39,266 nt of DNA. Source: an uncultured Nocardiaceae bacterium (GTDB lineage Bacteria; Actinomycetota; Actinomycetes; Mycobacteriales; Mycobacteriaceae). Each line of letters starts with the position of its first letter. Within the stretch, counting starts at the first letter, position 1. Where the stretch lies: the NCBI GenBank assembly GCA_936936565.1, contig CAKZIX010000213.1, forward strand, positions 1 through 39,266, given 5' to 3'. The notes below the pieces were generated by a model. The model saw only the letters and a program-made list of their open reading frames with translations. It did no database searches and was not told where the DNA came from. The translations under genes were made by a program, and so were the position numbers. Below are positions 1 through 8,216 of the stretch, in pieces.

Positions 1-2562
1 GTCGACTCGATCAAGCGGGTGCAGGTGATCGGTGCGCTGCAGGAGCGGTTCCCGAACCTGCCCACGCTCGGTCCCGAGCAACTCGGCGTGCTGCGCACCT
101 TGAACCAGATCGTCGAGCACCTCGCCGGGAGCGCAGACCCAAAAGCTGAGGCCGCGGGCGACACCGCGGCTCCGGTCACCACTTCCGCCGCGGTTGCCCA
201 CGAGGTAGCTGCTCCCGCCGAGGTGCCCAGTGCGCCAAGGCATCTCGTAGAGGTCGTGGGCTTGCCCGCGATCGACCGGGCGGTCGAGCCGTACCGCACC
301 GGTGCGCACGCCGTCGTCGTGGCCCTCGATTCCGGCAGCGCCACCAGCACCGCGGCGGCCGATGCCGCCGCGCTCGGCGCGGCCCTCACCGAACTGGGCT
401 GGACCGTCGCGCACACCACCGACCCCGAGTCGCTGGCGGGTGCCGAGCCGCTCGACCTGTGCCTGGTGGTACTCGGTGGTTCGGCGGATTGGGAAGGCGC
501 GCAGGAAAGTCTGGCCGCCGCCATCATCGCCGGTAAGCATGCGGTGCCGCGCCTGGCAGCCACCCACCCCGTCGCCCAAGCCACGCAGACGCGGGCCGGA
601 TTCGCGACGCTGACCCGGCTCGACGGCACCCTCGGCTTCGCGGCCGATCCGGTGTCGGCGCTGCTGGCCGGCGTCGGTGGGGTGGTGAAAACCGTTGCGG
701 CCGAACAGCCCACGTTGTTCTGCCGGGCCATCGATCTGGACCCCGAGGCCGCGATTGCGCTGGCAATCGAGGAACTGCACGACGCTGCCCTCGACACGCT
801 CGAGGTCGGTGTCAGCGCCGACGGCACGCGCTGCACGCTCGTGCCGAGCCGACACGGTGCCTCCGGCAACGTCACCCAGGTCCAGGGCGTCACAACGGAT
901 CTCGACGTCACCCTGACGGCGGACGACGTGCTGCTGGTCACCGGCGGCGCGCGCGGCGTCACCGCGCTGTGCGTGCGGGAACTGGCCCGTCACACTCCGG
1001 CGACGTTCGTGCTGCTCGGTCGCACCGAGCTGGCCGACGAGCCGGAATGGGCAGTGTCGGTGCCGGATTCGGGCCTCAAGCTGGCCGCGGTGAAGGCGCT
1101 GGGCGGACCGGGCGTCACCCCGCGCGACATCGAGCGGGCCTGCTCGTCGGTGCGCGCCAACCGTGAAATCCGCGACACGCTCCAGGATCTGGGCGTCCGT
1201 GGCCACTACGTCGCCGGTGACGTCGCCGGGGCGAGCGCAGCGACGGGTCTGGGTGCGGCACTGGCACCCTGGGCCGAGCGGATCACCGGCGTGGTCCATG
1301 GGGCCGGCGTCCTCGCCGACTCGATGATTACCGACAAGACCGTCGACTCGGTGCAGCGCGTGCTCACTCCGAAGCTCGCCGGCCTGGCCAACGTGCTCGC
1401 CGCGGTCGGCACCGTGCGACACCTCGTCCTGTTCACCTCGGTGGCCGGATTGTTCGGTAACGCAGGACAATCCGACTACGCTGCGGCCAACGAGGCGCTC
1501 TCGCGATTTGCCGCCAGCTGGAAGCAGGCCAATCCCGATGCCCACGTCACCGCCATCGACTGGGGTGCCTGGGACGGCGGGATGGTGACGCCCGAGTTGC
1601 GTGGCTACTTCCTCGACCGCGGCATCCCGCTGCTGCATCCGCTCGTCGGGGCCCGCGCCTTCGCCGAGCAGTTCACGGCCGAGCGCGGCGCCGACACGGT
1701 TGTGCTTGTCGCCGAGGCGATCTCGCTGTCGGAATCCGAACCGGTGGTGCCCGCGCTGCGGGCGGCCCGCCGACTGGCGGGCCTGCCCGAGGACCCGATC
1801 ATCGCCGCCCATCGGATCGGCGACAACGTCGTGCTCCCTGCGACGTTCGGGCTCGGCGCGCTGATCAACACGGTCGAGCGGGCCACGCCGGGGCGGTATG
1901 TCGTCGGAGTGCGGGACTTCCAGGTGCTCAAGGGGATGGTGTTCGGCCAGGCGGGAGAGGCCTACGACGCCATCGAGATCGTCGTGGAGCCAGTCGGCGA
2001 GACCGTCGCCCGAGTGCGCGCCGGCCGCAATTTCCGGGCCACCCTGGAACTGGCTGCGGCGGCTCCCGACGCCCCGCGTCTCACGTTGGACGCCGGCGAA
2101 CCCCGCTCTGCCGCAAGCATTTACACCGACGGCGTGCAATTCCACGCCCCGGCGCTGCAGGGCATGCAGACGGTGCGCACGCTGGAGGCCACGCGGTTCG
2201 TGGTGGAGTGCAAGCTGCCCGGCGCTCCGGTGGCCGACGGTAGCTACGCCGGCGCACTGCACAACCCGGTGCTCGCCGATCTGATTCTGCAGGCACCGCC
2301 GGTGCTGGGGCACCGGATCCTCGGATCTGCCTGCCTGCCTTTGGGAATCGGCCGCGTCGAGTACTTCGCGCCGCTGCCCGAAGACGGCACCTTCGTGGTC
2401 ACTGTCGACAACCCGCGCGCCAGCTCGGTCGACGTGCTGCTCGACGCGACCGCGACCGCACTCGACGGCACTGTTTTGCAACGCTTTTCGGATGTCACCG
2501 TGGTGACCACCGCGGACTTGTCGGACAAGTTCGCGGACTCAGTGAAGGCCTGGATGTCATGA
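1..2562 (+). CDS. PUFA-synthase-like PfaA-type polyketide synthase, C-terminal part (ACP-KR-DH), 5' truncated by the window edge
   Basis: The reading frame is open from base 1, so the true start lies upstream and the ATG at 19 is internal. The window opens inside an acyl carrier protein: codons 2-6 read DSIKR, the PUFA-synthase ACP motif whose serine (codon 3) carries phosphopantetheine. After an Ala/Pro linker and a structural KR subdomain comes a ketoreductase with a Rossmann motif TGGARGV (about codons 313-319) and the catalytic set Ser480, Tyr493, Asn497. The C-terminal part is a polyketide-type dehydratase: HRIGDNVVLP with His604, and a second candidate catalytic Asp760 in NPVLAD. This order matches the end of PfaA. 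KS, acyltransferase and any further ACPs would lie upstream. The stop overlaps the next start (ATGA). It should reduce and dehydrate ACP-bound intermediates; the product is unknown. Confidence 0.9.
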   Translation, partial: VDSIKRVQVIGALQERFPNLPTLGPEQLGVLRTLNQIVEHLAGSADPKAEAAGDTAAPVTTSAAVAHEVAAPAEVPSAPRHLVEVVGLPAIDRAVEPYRTGAHAVVVALDSGSATSTAAADAAALGAALTELGWTVAHTTDPESLAGAEPLDLCLVVLGGSADWEGAQESLAAAIIAGKHAVPRLAATHPVAQATQTRAGFATLTRLDGTLGFAADPVSALLAGVGGVVKTVAAEQPTLFCRAIDLDPEAAIALAIEELHDAALDTLEVGVSADGTRCTLVPSRHGASGNVTQVQGVTTDLDVTLTADDVLLVTGGARGVTALCVRELARHTPATFVLLGRTELADEPEWAVSVPDSGLKLAAVKALGGPGVTPRDIERACSSVRANREIRDTLQDLGVRGHYVAGDVAGASAATGLGAALAPWAERITGVVHGAGVLADSMITDKTVDSVQRVLTPKLAGLANVLAAVGTVRHLVLFTSVAGLFGNAGQSDYAAANEALSRFAASWKQANPDAHVTAIDWGAWDGGMVTPELRGYFLDRGIPLLHPLVGARAFAEQFTAERGADTVVLVAEAISLSESEPVVPALRAARRLAGLPEDPIIAAHRIGDNVVLPATFGLGALINTVERATPGRYVVGVRDFQVLKGMVFGQAGEAYDAIEIVVEPVGETVARVRAGRNFRATLELAAAAPDAPRLTLDAGEPRSAASIYTDGVQFHAPALQGMQTVRTLEATRFVVECKLPGAPVADGSYAGALHNPVLADLILQAPPVLGHRILGSACLPLGIGRVEYFAPLPEDGTFVVTVDNPRASSVDVLLDATATALDGTVLQRFSDVTVVTTADLSDKFADSVKAWMS

Positions 2563-4538
2563 CTGTGCTCGAATTCGACGGAATTCCCTTCGATCCGGTG
2601 ACCGTGCCGGGCGCTGCGGCGCCCGCTCCGGTGGCGGCGGCTCCGGCCGCCGCCCCGGCGGCCCCGGCGCACCTGCCTGCCACGGCTGCGGCAGCGCCGA
2701 CCGTGCCCGGCGGCCAGCTCGGCGGCACCCCGCTGGCGCAGTTGCGCGCCGGTATCGTGGCCGCCCACCGTGCGGCCCTCACCGCGCAGATTGCCCTGCA
2801 GCGTGCCGCCTGGCAGGCCGCCATGAGCGGCGCCGCCGCGGCCCCCCTCGACGGCGAGATCGTCGGCGCGCCAGTTGGTCCCGGGGCACTGTCGATCGCC
2901 GCCGACGACGCGGCTGGGGCTCCGGGTGCCGCCGCTGCGGATGCGCGCGTGCCGGCCGCGCCCGAAGATGCGTTCAAACCGCTGGCGCGCACCGGCGTCA
3001 CGCAATTGGACGCTGCCGCGCTCACCCAGTTGACCCATGACGCCGGCGCGGTGTTCGGCCCGCGCTACGCCGGGGCCCGGCTCACCGGTCCGCTGCTGCT
3101 GACCGAGGTCGTGGCGATCGAACTGCGCGGCGGGAACGGGAAGGGCCGCATCGCGGTTCGTTACACCGGCGACGCTGTGGCGGCGGCAGCGCAGGCGGCC
3201 GAGCTGTTCGGGATCTACGTCGGCATGCATCGCTGCTTCACGGACGCGACGGCGACGGCGACCGCATCCGGCAGCCACGGCAACGGCGTCATCGACCTCG
3301 AGGTCACCTCGATCGACCTCGTGCCGCAACCGCACGTCCGCGCCACCGACGGAAACCTCACGGTCACCGTCACTTTCGACGGCACGCCGCGAGGGTTCAT
3401 GAACGAGTACCACATGGTGCAACTGGCCCGCGGCGATCAGGGCGTGGCCATGGGTCCCGAATTCGCGCACTACACCGGCATCCGTGCGACTCGCCTGCCC
3501 ACCGGCGGGCTGCTGCTGGTGGACCGGGTCACACGCTTCGACGGCAAGCGCGGCAACTTCGAATCCGCTTCCTACGACAGCGAATACGATTCACCGGCCG
3601 ACTCGTGGTACTACGCCGACACCGCCAACGAATCCATGCCGCACTTCGTGTACATGGAAACGTCGCTGCAGGCCGCGCTGCTCATGGGCTACTGGGTGGG
3701 CCCCACGCTCACCGACCCGCACACCACGCAGAGCCTGCGCAACCTGGGCGGATCGGCCACTGTGCTGCGCCAGATCGACCTGCGCGACAAGACGATTCAG
3801 CAGGCGTCGCGGCTGCTGTCGACGACCATCCTGCCGGGCTCGTCGCTGCAGACCTTCGATTACACGCTCAGCGTCGACGGCGAACCGTTCTACGTCGGTG
3901 AGACCATGTTCGGGTACTTCAGCGATCAGGCGCTGGGTAATCAAACCGGTCTGGACGCCGGGCGTTCCGTGCCGAGCTGGCTGGCCGAGAACAGCAGCGT
4001 CGCCACCCGCGCGATCGACGTGGCTGCGCGCCGCAACGATCCGCAGGCCGTGCTGTGCTCGCGCCGCACGCTCACGCTGATCGACCGGGTCACCGTGGTC
4101 GACGGTGGTGGCAAGTACGGTGCCGGTTACCTGCACTCGCTGCGCGACATCAACCCACAGGACTGGTTCTTCGCGCGCCACTTCTACCTCGACCCGGTGA
4201 TTCCGGGCTCGCTCGGGGTGGAGTCGGTGATCCACGCCATCCAGGAGTGGATCGTCGATGCCGGCTACTCGAACACGTTGGCGGACCCGGTGTTCCGCAT
4301 TCCGGCAGGCATCGAGTTCAGCTGGCGCTACCGCGGCCAGTTCCTGCCCACCGACGGCACCGTCGAGCTCGAGGTGCACCTCAAGTCGGTGCGCCGCACC
4401 GAGCACGGCGTCGTCGTCGTTGCCGACGGCTCGCTGTGGAAGCCGGGCCTGCGCATCTACGAATTGATCGACATCGCTGTCGAATTGACCGAGCGTGGCG
4501 CGCCGAGCGCCGCTGTCGCAGCGGGGAGCGCGTCGTGA
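2559..4538 (+). CDS. PfaC-type FabA-like dehydratase/isomerase, free-standing, without KS-CLF
   Basis: The protein has 659 residues. Residues about 15-60 are an Ala/Pro-rich linker followed by an Ala-rich helix like the one separating CLF from DH in PfaC. Then come hotdog units. One is near residues 155-290. A second has the PfaC-type stretch DSWYYAD...MPHFVYMETSLQ (about 347-375) and lacks the usual catalytic His. A third (about 490-650) carries WFFARHFYLDPVIPGSLG with candidate catalytic His541. In PUFA synthases such domains dehydrate beta-hydroxyacyl-ACP and can isomerise the double bond, the step that sets retained unsaturation. Normal PfaC also carries KS and chain-length factor N-terminally; both are absent here, so this is a split PfaC and the CLF must be encoded elsewhere. 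It overlaps both neighbours by 4 bases. Confidence 0.9.
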   Translation: MTVLEFDGIPFDPVTVPGAAAPAPVAAAPAAAPAAPAHLPATAAAAPTVPGGQLGGTPLAQLRAGIVAAHRAALTAQIALQRAAWQAAMSGAAAAPLDGEIVGAPVGPGALSIAADDAAGAPGAAAADARVPAAPEDAFKPLARTGVTQLDAAALTQLTHDAGAVFGPRYAGARLTGPLLLTEVVAIELRGGNGKGRIAVRYTGDAVAAAAQAAELFGIYVGMHRCFTDATATATASGSHGNGVIDLEVTSIDLVPQPHVRATDGNLTVTVTFDGTPRGFMNEYHMVQLARGDQGVAMGPEFAHYTGIRATRLPTGGLLLVDRVTRFDGKRGNFESASYDSEYDSPADSWYYADTANESMPHFVYMETSLQAALLMGYWVGPTLTDPHTTQSLRNLGGSATVLRQIDLRDKTIQQASRLLSTTILPGSSLQTFDYTLSVDGEPFYVGETMFGYFSDQALGNQTGLDAGRSVPSWLAENSSVATRAIDVAARRNDPQAVLCSRRTLTLIDRVTVVDGGGKYGAGYLHSLRDINPQDWFFARHFYLDPVIPGSLGVESVIHAIQEWIVDAGYSNTLADPVFRIPAGIEFSWRYRGQFLPTDGTVELEVHLKSVRRTEHGVVVVADGSLWKPGLRIYELIDIAVELTERGAPSAAVAAGSAS

Positions 4539-6043
4539 CCACCGCAACCGGAACGGACCTGCGTGCGACCCTGTTGGACACCACCCGCCCGGTGTGGATC
4601 GTCCGCGACGGCAACGGCGTTGGGGTCACCTCCGACGAGGGCGTCGCCGCCCGATCACAGGTCCTCACCGCCGTCGGACCGCTCGCGCCGTTGGGGGACA
4701 GCAGTTTTCGTGCATTCCACGGCGTGCGTGCCAACTACGCGGCCGGCGCAATGGCCAACGGCATCGCCTCGCCCGCGCTGGTGATCGCGATGGCGCGCGC
4801 CGGATATCTCGCCGCCTACGGCGCCGCCGGCGTCGTTCCGGCGCGGGTCGACGCTGCGCTCGCGCAGTTGTCGGGCACCCTCGGCGATCTGCCGTACGCC
4901 TGCAACCTGATTCACAGCCCGTCCGAGCTCGCGCTCGAACGCGCTGTCGTCGATGCCTGCTTGCGGCACAACGTGCGCTGCGTGGAAGCGTCGGCGTTCA
5001 TGGATCTCACGCCCGAGGTGGTGCGCTACCGTGCCGCGGGCCTCACCGCGACCGGGGAGCGTCGGCATCGGTTGATTGCCAAGGTGTCTCGGGTCGAGGT
5101 GGCCGAAAAGTTCCTGCGCCCCGCCCCGGCGGCAATCCTGCGCCGACTGGTCGAGGGCGGTGACATCACCGCCGAGCAGGCCCGGCTCGCCGAACAGGTC
5201 CCGATGGCCGACGACATCACCGCCGAAGCCGATTCGGGTGGGCACACCGACCGCCGCTCTCTGGTGGTCCTGCTGCCCGAGCTGCTCGCCGCGCGCGACC
5301 GGATCGCGCCGAGCGTGCGCATCGGCGCGGCAGGCGGAATCGGCACGCCGAGCGCCGCGGCCGCCGCATTCGCACTCGGCGCTGCCTACGTCGTCACCGG
5401 TTCGATCAACCAGGCCACCCTGGAAGCCGAACAGTGCGACACCACAAAGCAATTGCTCACCAGCGCGGCGACCGCGGACACCACCATGGCACCGTGCTCG
5501 GACATGTTCGAGTTGGGCGTACAGGTGCAGGTGCTCAAGCGGGGCAGCATGTTCGCCCCGCGCGCGCACAAGCTCTACGACACCTACCGACGCTACGCGG
5601 GCCTGCACGACATTCCCGCCGACCTGCGCGCCGACCTCGAACGGACGCTGTTCCAGCGTTCGCTCGACGAGGTCTGGGACGATTGCGTCGGCTACTTCAC
5701 CGAGCGCGACCCCGCGCAGCTGGCCGCGGCGAACGATCCGAAACACAAGATGGCGCTGGTGTTCCGGTGGTATCTGGGCCTGTCGTCCGGGTGGAGCATC
5801 CGCGGTGACGCCGCCCGCGTGGCCGACTACCAGATCTGGTGCGGCCCGGCCATGGGCGGCTTCAACGCCTGGGTCGCCGGGACCTACCTGGCTGCCCTGC
5901 GCAACCGTGCGGTCGCCGACATCGCCGACCAGATGATGTGCGGCGCAGCGTATCTCACGCGTGTGGCAACGCTGCGCGCGGCGGGACTGCGGCTACCCGC
6001 CGAGTTGGCCAACTATGTTCCGACTCCGATCGAGGCGCGATGA
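4535..6043 (+). CDS. pfaD: PfaD-type enoyl reductase of a PUFA-like synthase (FMN TIM barrel)
   Basis: The GTG start at 4535 overlaps the upstream stop (GTGA) and has a purine-rich GGGGAG just before it; the longer in-frame extension upstream is only the shadow of the dehydratase gene. The product is 502 residues, close to the usual 530-550. Family signatures seen are HGVRANYAAGAMANGIASP, a YACNLIHSPSE strand, VEASAFMDLTP, the basic stretch IAKVSRVEVAEKFLRPAP, and a nitronate-monooxygenase-like phosphate-binding end (GAAGGIGTP, then ALGAAYVVTGSINQATLEA). PfaD is the trans-acting enoyl reductase that reduces selected enoyl-ACP intermediates during PUFA assembly. Its presence is the best single argument that this is a PUFA-type pathway and not an ordinary type I PKS. 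Confidence 0.92.
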   Translation: MTTATGTDLRATLLDTTRPVWIVRDGNGVGVTSDEGVAARSQVLTAVGPLAPLGDSSFRAFHGVRANYAAGAMANGIASPALVIAMARAGYLAAYGAAGVVPARVDAALAQLSGTLGDLPYACNLIHSPSELALERAVVDACLRHNVRCVEASAFMDLTPEVVRYRAAGLTATGERRHRLIAKVSRVEVAEKFLRPAPAAILRRLVEGGDITAEQARLAEQVPMADDITAEADSGGHTDRRSLVVLLPELLAARDRIAPSVRIGAAGGIGTPSAAAAAFALGAAYVVTGSINQATLEAEQCDTTKQLLTSAATADTTMAPCSDMFELGVQVQVLKRGSMFAPRAHKLYDTYRRYAGLHDIPADLRADLERTLFQRSLDEVWDDCVGYFTERDPAQLAAANDPKHKMALVFRWYLGLSSGWSIRGDAARVADYQIWCGPAMGGFNAWVAGTYLAALRNRAVADIADQMMCGAAYLTRVATLRAAGLRLPAELANYVPTPIEAR

Positions 6044-7704
6044 CAACACTGGAAGCAAGCCCTACCTCGTGGATGCTGTGCCCGGGGTGCGACGAGATGA
6101 TCTACAGCAAGCGCTACGAGCGCAATCGCCGTGTATGCCCCGAGTGCGGGCATCACGGCGCGCTGAGCGCCGAGCAGCGCATCGAGCTGCTGCTCGATCC
6201 GGGCAGTGCGCGCGACATCGACTACGCGGCAACGGTCGCCGACCCGCTCGGGTTCGTCGACTCGCGTAGCTACGTCGACCGGCACCGCGAGGCAAGCAGC
6301 CGCACCGGCATGCGCGACGGCATCGCGTGCGTGTACGGCACGGTGCACGGCTCGCCGATCGTGCTGGCCGTCATGGACTTCCGCTTCCTGGGCGGCAGCC
6401 TGGGCAGCGCCGTCGGCGAAGGTGTCACCGCCGCCGCGGAAGCCGCACTCGCGCAACGTGTTCCGCTGGTCATCGTGACCGCCTCCGGCGGCGCCCGGAT
6501 GCAGGAGGGCATCGTCGCCCTGATGCAGATGGCCAAGACCAGCCAGGCGCTCGACCAGCTGGATGCGGCCGGCATCCTCACCGTGTCGCTGATCACCGAT
6601 CCGACCTACGGCGGCGTGGCCGCTTCCTACGCCACGTCGACCGACATCATCGTCGCCGAACCTGGTGCCCGCCTTGGGTTTGCGGGCCCGCGGGTGATCC
6701 AGCAGACCATCGGTCAGTCGCTGCCGAAGGGTTTCCAGACCGCGGAGTTCCTGCTCGAGCACGGCATCGTCGACATGATCTGCGAACGTGCCGCACTACG
6801 GGATCGGTTGGCGCAGATCGTTTCCGCCGCCAGCACCCGCCCGCATGCGGTCGGCCGGCTTGGAACCGGCGCGCCGCTCGTGACCGACCCGGCAACGCTC
6901 GCCGAGCGGGATGCGTGGGAATCGGTCCGGGCCGCACGCGAATTGGGGCGCCCGACCACCCTGGACTACCTCGGAACCGTCTTCGACGAATTCGTCGAAC
7001 TGCACGGCGACCGGATGTCGTCGGACTGTGCGGCGCTGATCGCCGGGCTCGCCCGTCTCGACGGTGCACCGGTCGCGGTGGTCGGTACCCAGAAGGGGCA
7101 CACCGCAGCCGAACTCATGGAGCGCAACTTCGGCATGCCGACCCCCGCGGGCTACCGCAAGGCCGCGCGCGTGGTGCGCCTCGCCGAGAAGCTCGGCATC
7201 CCGGTGGTCGCGCTCATCGATACCGCCGGTGCGTACCCGGGACTCGCCGCCGAAAAGCAGGGTCAGGCGGTGGCGATCGCCGAGTCACTGAAATTGTTTG
7301 CCGGCCTCACGGTTCCGATCGTCTCCGTCGTGACCGGCGAGGGCGGCAGCGGCGGCGCGTTGGCGCTGGCCATCGCCGACCGTGTGCTCATGTGCGAGAA
7401 CGCTGTCTACTCCGTGATCAGCCCCGAGGGCTGTGCCTCGATCCTGTGGAAGGACGCCACCTCCGCCCCGCGCGCCGCCGCGGCGCTGAAGGTCGACTCC
7501 ACGTCGCTGCTGCGGCTCGGGATCGTCGACGGAGTCGTCACCGAACCCGAGGGCGGCGCACACTGCGACCGCGTTGCCGCCGCCGAGAACCTGCACCGGG
7601 CCCTGCGCCATGTGCTCACCGAGCTGGGACAGCTCAGTACCGAAACCCTGATTACGCAGCGGCGCCGCCGCTTCCGTTCGTTCGGCCGGGAGGAACAAGC
7701 ATGA
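6040..7704 (+). CDS. accDA: Acetyl-CoA carboxylase carboxyltransferase, AccD-AccA fusion
   Basis: The 554-residue protein joins both carboxyltransferase subunits, separate in E. coli, in one chain. The N-terminal half is AccD: a four-cysteine zinc ribbon (Cys14, Cys17, Cys33, Cys36), then a crotonase-type fold with SGGARMQEGI. The second half, from about residue 300 (RAARELGRPTTLDYL), is AccA, with KGHTAAELMERNFGMPTPAG, DTAGAYPG and GEGGSGGALALAIADRV. It moves the carboxyl group from carboxybiotin to acetyl-CoA, giving malonyl-CoA. Actinobacteria normally use propionyl-CoA-carboxylase-type AccD with a BC-BCCP fusion, so this heteromeric-type enzyme is unlikely to be the housekeeping one. It is coupled by ATGA overlaps to pfaD and accB, which suggests dedicated extender-unit supply. 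The ATG at 6040 is chosen because of the overlap. Confidence 0.95.
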   Translation: MTTLEASPTSWMLCPGCDEMIYSKRYERNRRVCPECGHHGALSAEQRIELLLDPGSARDIDYAATVADPLGFVDSRSYVDRHREASSRTGMRDGIACVYGTVHGSPIVLAVMDFRFLGGSLGSAVGEGVTAAAEAALAQRVPLVIVTASGGARMQEGIVALMQMAKTSQALDQLDAAGILTVSLITDPTYGGVAASYATSTDIIVAEPGARLGFAGPRVIQQTIGQSLPKGFQTAEFLLEHGIVDMICERAALRDRLAQIVSAASTRPHAVGRLGTGAPLVTDPATLAERDAWESVRAARELGRPTTLDYLGTVFDEFVELHGDRMSSDCAALIAGLARLDGAPVAVVGTQKGHTAAELMERNFGMPTPAGYRKAARVVRLAEKLGIPVVALIDTAGAYPGLAAEKQGQAVAIAESLKLFAGLTVPIVSVVTGEGGSGGALALAIADRVLMCENAVYSVISPEGCASILWKDATSAPRAAAALKVDSTSLLRLGIVDGVVTEPEGGAHCDRVAAAENLHRALRHVLTELGQLSTETLITQRRRRFRSFGREEQA

Positions 7705-8216
7705 CCGGGATCCAGGAAGTCGAGTTCGTCGAGGCGTTGGAGGCCGACGAGGCCGACCGCGGCCTGACCGTACTGCGCCAGCAATTGCTCGCGATGCAGG
7801 CCGAAGCCACGCCGGCACCCGCCGCGATCACCGTGGCCAACGGGCCGCTGCAGGTGACGGTCAGCTGGGCCGGCGCACCCGTCGCCGAGACCGCGCCGGC
7901 GCCCGCCCCCGCGGCCGTCGCGCCGGCACCGCCGGTGTTGGCCGCGGTTCCCGAAACCGTCTCCGAGCCGGGTACTTTCGCGCTCGAGTCGGAGACCGTC
8001 GGCGTGTTCTACCGCTCGAAGGAGCCGGGTAGCGCACCGTTCGTCGAGGAGGGCGACGTGGTGCGTGCCGGCCAGCAGGTCGGCATCGTCGAGGCCATGA
8101 AGCTGATGATCCCGTTGGCGGCCAAGCGTGACGGCCGGGTGCTGCGGTTCGAGGTCGACAACGCCCAAGCGGTCGAGCACGGCCAGGTCGTGATCGTGTT
8201 CGAGGCGCTCACATGA
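7701..8216 (+). CDS. accB: Biotin carboxyl carrier protein of acetyl-CoA carboxylase
   Basis: The 171-residue protein has an AccB layout: a short helical N-terminal part, an Ala/Pro-rich flexible linker (about residues 55-90), and a C-terminal biotinyl domain with the EAMKLM motif in which Lys134 is the biotinylation site. It carries carboxybiotin between biotin carboxylase and carboxyltransferase. The ATG overlaps the accDA stop (ATGA), a good ribosome-binding site (GGGAGGAAC) lies just before it, and the stop overlaps the accC start. Free-standing AccB is unusual in mycolata, where BCCP is normally fused to biotin carboxylase. Confidence 0.95.
   Translation: MTGIQEVEFVEALEADEADRGLTVLRQQLLAMQAEATPAPAAITVANGPLQVTVSWAGAPVAETAPAPAPAAVAPAPPVLAAVPETVSEPGTFALESETVGVFYRSKEPGSAPFVEEGDVVRAGQQVGIVEAMKLMIPLAAKRDGRVLRFEVDNAQAVEHGQVVIVFEALT

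Noticed and set aside
19..2562. ATG at 19 as the start of the first gene
   Set aside because: Codons 1-6 upstream are in frame and complete the ACP motif with its phosphopantetheine serine, so the gene begins before the window.
2244..3470. Long open frame on the minus strand across the PfaA/PfaC junction
   Set aside because: It is low-complexity Arg/Gly-rich sequence opposite two recognised genes, typical of high-GC antisense shadows.
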